The notes below the pieces were generated by a model, which had not been told where the DNA came from, did not search any database, and saw only the letters and a list, made by a program, of their open reading frames with translations. Source: Nisaea sediminum (lineage in GTDB: Bacteria > Pseudomonadota > Alphaproteobacteria > Thalassobaculales > Thalassobaculaceae). From it: 64,000 nucleotides of DNA. The position numbers were made by a program, and so were the translations under genes. The DNA lies in NCBI RefSeq assembly GCF_014904705.1, contig NZ_JACZCQ010000001.1, positions 62,001 to 126,000 on the forward strand, given 5' to 3'. Below are positions 61,632 to 64,000 of this stretch, piece by piece (positions within the stretch are counted from its first letter, which is position 1; every line of letters begins with the position of its first letter).

Positions 61632-61904
61632 AAAATCGCTCCTCGTTTGAAATGACGTGAATAAAATCAAAAGTAATAATGCGTCCTATAATATTCCCCT
61701 GATGGGGGATTGCAAATCTTCCCCGGAAAGACTTTTTTCAAAACTGAAAAGCGCGTTTCTCACCGCGGCTGGGCGTGGACTTCGAAGTAATCAGGCATGG
61801 AGAGAAGGTCAGCGTTGGCCTGAAGGTTTCGGAATGTGCCAATGTGACTCCAATGCGGGTCGGAAAACCGGAGGGAGGCCTGTGCGCTGCTTACTCTACG
61901 GGGA
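61632..61904. other. AT-rich gap between lipase and fetA-like gene
   Basis: No supportable gene. TATAAT occurs at 61687-61692, and a CCCCTGATGGGG palindrome follows at 61695-61706. A good ribosome-site-like GGAGGGAGG lies at 61870-61878 with no well-placed start for the next gene. Confidence 0.35.
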
Positions 61905-62486
61905 TTGAGGAGCCTGCATGTTGGGCCGGTCGATCTGGATGTGCCGTCCGGGACGTCCATTGTCTTGCGCGGCCGGTCGGGCTCCGGAAAGTCCCTGCTG
62001 CTGCGCGCCATTGCCGACCTCGATCCCGCCGAAGGAGCGGTCTCCCTCGACGGGCGCGACCGCGAGGCCATGTCAGCACCGGATTGGCGCCGGCAGGTCG
62101 CCTATCTGCCGGCCGAGCCCGGCTGGTGGGCGGACCGGGTCGCCGCGCATTTCGCCGACTGGGACGCCTGCCGGGATCTCGCGGAGCGTCTCGGTATAGA
62201 TCCCGTTGCCGGCGATTGGTCCATCTCGCGGCTCTCGACCGGCGAGAGGCAGCGGCTCGGTCTGATGCGCCTGCTCGAGAACAAACCTCTCTGCCTCCTG
62301 CTGGACGAACCGACGTCAGCGCTCGACGAGACTGCGACAGCCGCGGTCGAGGCGTTGGTCGCGGAACATTGCGCCGCCGGTGGTTGCTGTCTCTTCGTCA
62401 CCCATGACAAGGCGCAGTTCGCACGCGTCGGAACTCGGGGCTACAGGCTTGAGGATGGCCGCCTCGTCGAGGAGCGGGTGGCATGA
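61905..62486 (+). CDS. fetA: ABC transporter ATPase, FetA/YbbL-like
   Basis: A 193-residue ABC ATPase, short as is usual for FetA. Walker A is LRGRSGSGKSLLLRA, the signature ISRLSTGERQRLGL, Walker B LLLDEPTSALDE, and the switch His is in VTHDKAQF. The start is uncertain: TTG 61905 has no good ribosome site, while upstream in-frame codons (LLTLRGLRSLHVG) look like a normal ABC N-terminus with no usual start codon. A frameshift or non-AUG start is possible. Its stop overlaps the permease ATG. FetAB exports iron in E. coli and relieves oxidative stress. Confidence 0.85.
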   Translation: MRSLHVGPVDLDVPSGTSIVLRGRSGSGKSLLLRAIADLDPAEGAVSLDGRDREAMSAPDWRRQVAYLPAEPGWWADRVAAHFADWDACRDLAERLGIDPVAGDWSISRLSTGERQRLGLMRLLENKPLCLLLDEPTSALDETATAAVEALVAEHCAAGGCCLFVTHDKAQFARVGTRGYRLEDGRLVEERVA

Positions 62487-63277
62487 ATTACGAGGTGCTG
62501 TCCTACGCCGATCTCGCTTTTGCGGCCCTGCTCCTGCTGATCAACGGTGCGGTCTCCGTCGCCTTTGAGCTTGGGATGGCGCGCAGCCTTCTGATCGCGT
62601 CGGTTCGCATGGTTGTGCAGCTGCTGCTCATCGGCGTGATTCTGGATTTCCTCCTGAGTACGGTGTCGCCGCTCTGGACCGGCCTCGCGGTGCTCACCAT
62701 GCTCGGTTTTGCCGGGTACGAGGCGATGGCGCGTCAGGATCGGCGACTGAAGGGTTTCTGGGGCTATGGGCTCGGCGCGGGCGCCATGTGCTTTGCGGCT
62801 CTCTTGATGATGGGTTTTGCTCTGACGACCCAGGTGGCGGCGGACCCCTGGTATCATCCGCGCTATCTCCTGCCATTGCTCGGTATGGTGCTCGGCAATT
62901 GCATGACCGGTGTGGCGCTGGCGATCCGCGCGATCACCGCCGCTCTCAGCGACGGCCGCGCCGCTGTCGAGGCACAGCTCGTTCTCGGGCGCAGTTTCCG
63001 TCGGGCGGTCCTTCCGATGACCCGCGCGGCGCTGCGGACCGCGCTGACGCCGACGATCAATGCAATGGCGGCAACCGGCCTCGTCTCCCTTCCGGGGATG
63101 ATGACCGGGCAGATTCTCGCCGGCATCGATCCGGTCGAGGCGGTGAAATATCAATTACTGGTAATGTTTCTGATTTCCGGTGCGACAGGAATCGGCGTGA
63201 CTATTGCCGTTTTCTCCGTGCTTCGACGCCTCACGGATACGCGCCATCGGTTGCGTCTCGACCGGCTTTCCGAATAA
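62483..63277 (+). CDS. fetB: Iron-export ABC transporter permease, FetB/UPF0014 family
   Basis: A 264-residue inner-membrane protein with about seven helices. The UPF0014 signature is the conserved cytoplasmic stretch RAALRTALTPTINAMAATGL followed by VSLPGMMTGQILAGIDP and AVKYQLLVMFLISGATGIG. It starts at ATG 62483, overlapping the ATPase stop by 4 bases, so the two form a complete two-component exporter. Iron is the documented substrate of the E. coli homologue; here it is inferred. Confidence 0.93.
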   Translation: MNYEVLSYADLAFAALLLLINGAVSVAFELGMARSLLIASVRMVVQLLLIGVILDFLLSTVSPLWTGLAVLTMLGFAGYEAMARQDRRLKGFWGYGLGAGAMCFAALLMMGFALTTQVAADPWYHPRYLLPLLGMVLGNCMTGVALAIRAITAALSDGRAAVEAQLVLGRSFRRAVLPMTRAALRTALTPTINAMAATGLVSLPGMMTGQILAGIDPVEAVKYQLLVMFLISGATGIGVTIAVFSVLRRLTDTRHRLRLDRLSE

Positions 63278-63546
63278 ACCTTTCCTCGGAATGTGCTTCT
63301 GTTGATCATCTGTGAAGATGAGTGCAGAAGTACATGTCTTTAAACAAAAATCTCTCTAATTTTAACCAAGCTAAATCGACTAAAATACTGCTGAAGTGCC
63401 ATGTATTATTCGCTTTTCAAATAGCATTTTACGCCGGTAGTATGAAATTAAATCTAAATCTGACTGAACGGCGAAAGCGCCAAAACAGGCAGAATGGCAC
63501 CTGGGAGAGAACTCCGTGCGCATGAGTTGGCTAGGGATCTTGAGAC
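63278..63546. other. AT-rich intergenic region
   Basis: No supportable gene in these 269 bases. Base composition between about 63300 and 63480 is markedly AT-rich against the GC-rich surroundings. A 67-codon frame at 63322-63525 has no recognisable features. This may be the promoter region of the antitoxin-like gene or a transferred segment. Confidence 0.4.
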
Positions 63547-63984
63547 ATGGAAACAACCAGTAATATATCCGGCAAGGAAGGCCGGGCGCAGGGCCGGTTT
63601 CACCGCGACAAGGAACGCAAAGACCTGACGCCGGTCGCCGTGCGGACGATCGCGAGTCTGTTCGATCTCTGGCAGGTGCCGCCTCGTGCCGCCGCGAAAC
63701 TGATGAATGTCGACGAGGGAACCTGGGCCGCCATGAGCGACGGGAACTGGCAGGGGATCCTCTCCGTCGACCAGCTCGAGCGGACGTCGAATCTGGTCGC
63801 GCTTTATCGCGACCTGAAGGAAAAGATGGACGAGCAGGCCGCCGACACCTGGCCGACCACGGGCAACAGCAACGCGCCATTCCGCGGCAAGACGCCGGTC
63901 GACATCATGGCTCTCGGCGGTCTTCCGGTGATCCAGGCCATGCGCCGGCACGTGAAGGCGCTGCAGCCCGAACTGGTGTCCTGA
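63547..63984 (+). CDS. Xre/MbcA/ParS-type antitoxin-like protein
   Basis: A 145-residue protein. The N-terminal ~55 residues are charged with a helix-turn-helix-like region (VAVRTIASLFDLWQVPPRAAAKLMN). The C-terminus ends FRGKTPVDIMALGGLPVIQAMRRHV, close to the DUF2384 toxin-binding signature (a 'F.G.tPld.m..gG' pattern) of antitoxins that pair with RES or similar toxins. A cognate toxin gene would be expected directly after the stop at 63984, just outside the window. AT-rich DNA lies upstream. Confidence 0.7.
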   Translation: METTSNISGKEGRAQGRFHRDKERKDLTPVAVRTIASLFDLWQVPPRAAAKLMNVDEGTWAAMSDGNWQGILSVDQLERTSNLVALYRDLKEKMDEQAADTWPTTGNSNAPFRGKTPVDIMALGGLPVIQAMRRHVKALQPELVS

Positions 63985-64000
63985 CCCTGCTGTCCTGACC

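Noticed and set aside
63322-63525. 67-codon frame in the AT-rich gap
   Set aside because: Low-complexity Lys/Asn-rich product, no ribosome site and no recognisable feature.
1-64000. Insertion sequences, integrases, phage genes or CRISPR repeats
   Set aside because: No transposase or integrase motifs, no terminal inverted repeats with target duplications, and no regularly spaced repeats were found on either strand.

Overview
The window reads as chromosome from a high-GC alphaproteobacterium. The gene neighbourhoods (an AsmA-like gene, tyrS and anmK together; an alpha/beta hydrolase, iscR and a cysteine desulfurase together; rsmB, rpe and a heparinase-fold gene together) and the many GTG/TTG starts fit a Rhodospirillales-type organism. 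That placement is an inference from gene content; there is no rRNA here. Most of the sequence is densely packed housekeeping and metabolic DNA. No insertion sequence, integrase, phage gene or CRISPR array was seen.

Layout. 1-7.8 kb: the end of an AsmA-like envelope protein, tyrS, anmK, then a Fe-S/cofactor operon (iscR, cysteine desulfurase, 2Fe-2S ferredoxin, tenA). 7.9-11.9 kb: a chemoreceptor, a methyltransferase-like protein, mnmA and a YqaA membrane protein. 12.0-18.6 kb: an accessory stretch marked by three direct copies of tRNA-Leu(CAA) sequence, one intact (12067), one 60-base remnant of the 3' part (14875) and one nearly complete copy with a damaged acceptor stem (18466). Between copies 1 and 2 lies a compositionally distinct 806-residue beta-rich protein of unknown function. 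Between copies 2 and 3 lie a MipA/OmpV outer-membrane protein and a divergent OmpR/EnvZ-type pair. 18.9-26.8 kb: an unrecognised 410-residue protein, a sugar-epimerase/glycosyltransferase/EamA operon with a divergent IclR regulator, cysE, and an arsR-permease pair.

27-33.5 kb: a phosphodiesterase-family protein, a MATE exporter, an SMP-30 protein, a decayed lysE gene, and a YHS-domain protein co-transcribed with a histidine kinase whose phospho-acceptor His position is Asp. 33.6-41.4 kb: an HMG-CoA-lyase/CoA-transferase/amidinohydrolase operon, a DUF1674 (SDHAF4-like) protein, htpX, a soluble CZB chemoreceptor, rsmB and rpe. 41.5-46.2 kb: heparinase-fold, WecA-like and CapD/WbpM-like genes for surface glycans. 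46.2-57 kb: the pobR/pobA pair, an overlapping TPR-hydroxylase and TPR-glycosyltransferase pair, a transporter, a TetR regulator, a GNAT enzyme, bluB and manC. 57-64 kb: a ribokinase/amidohydrolase/aminoacylase run, a class 3 lipase, fetAB-like exporter genes and, at the edge, an Xre/MbcA/ParS-type antitoxin whose toxin partner, if present, lies outside the window.

The best candidates for something undescribed are the tRNA-bounded module with the 806-residue protein, the His-to-Asp kinase with its YHS partner, and the TPR-hydroxylase/TPR-glycosyltransferase pair.
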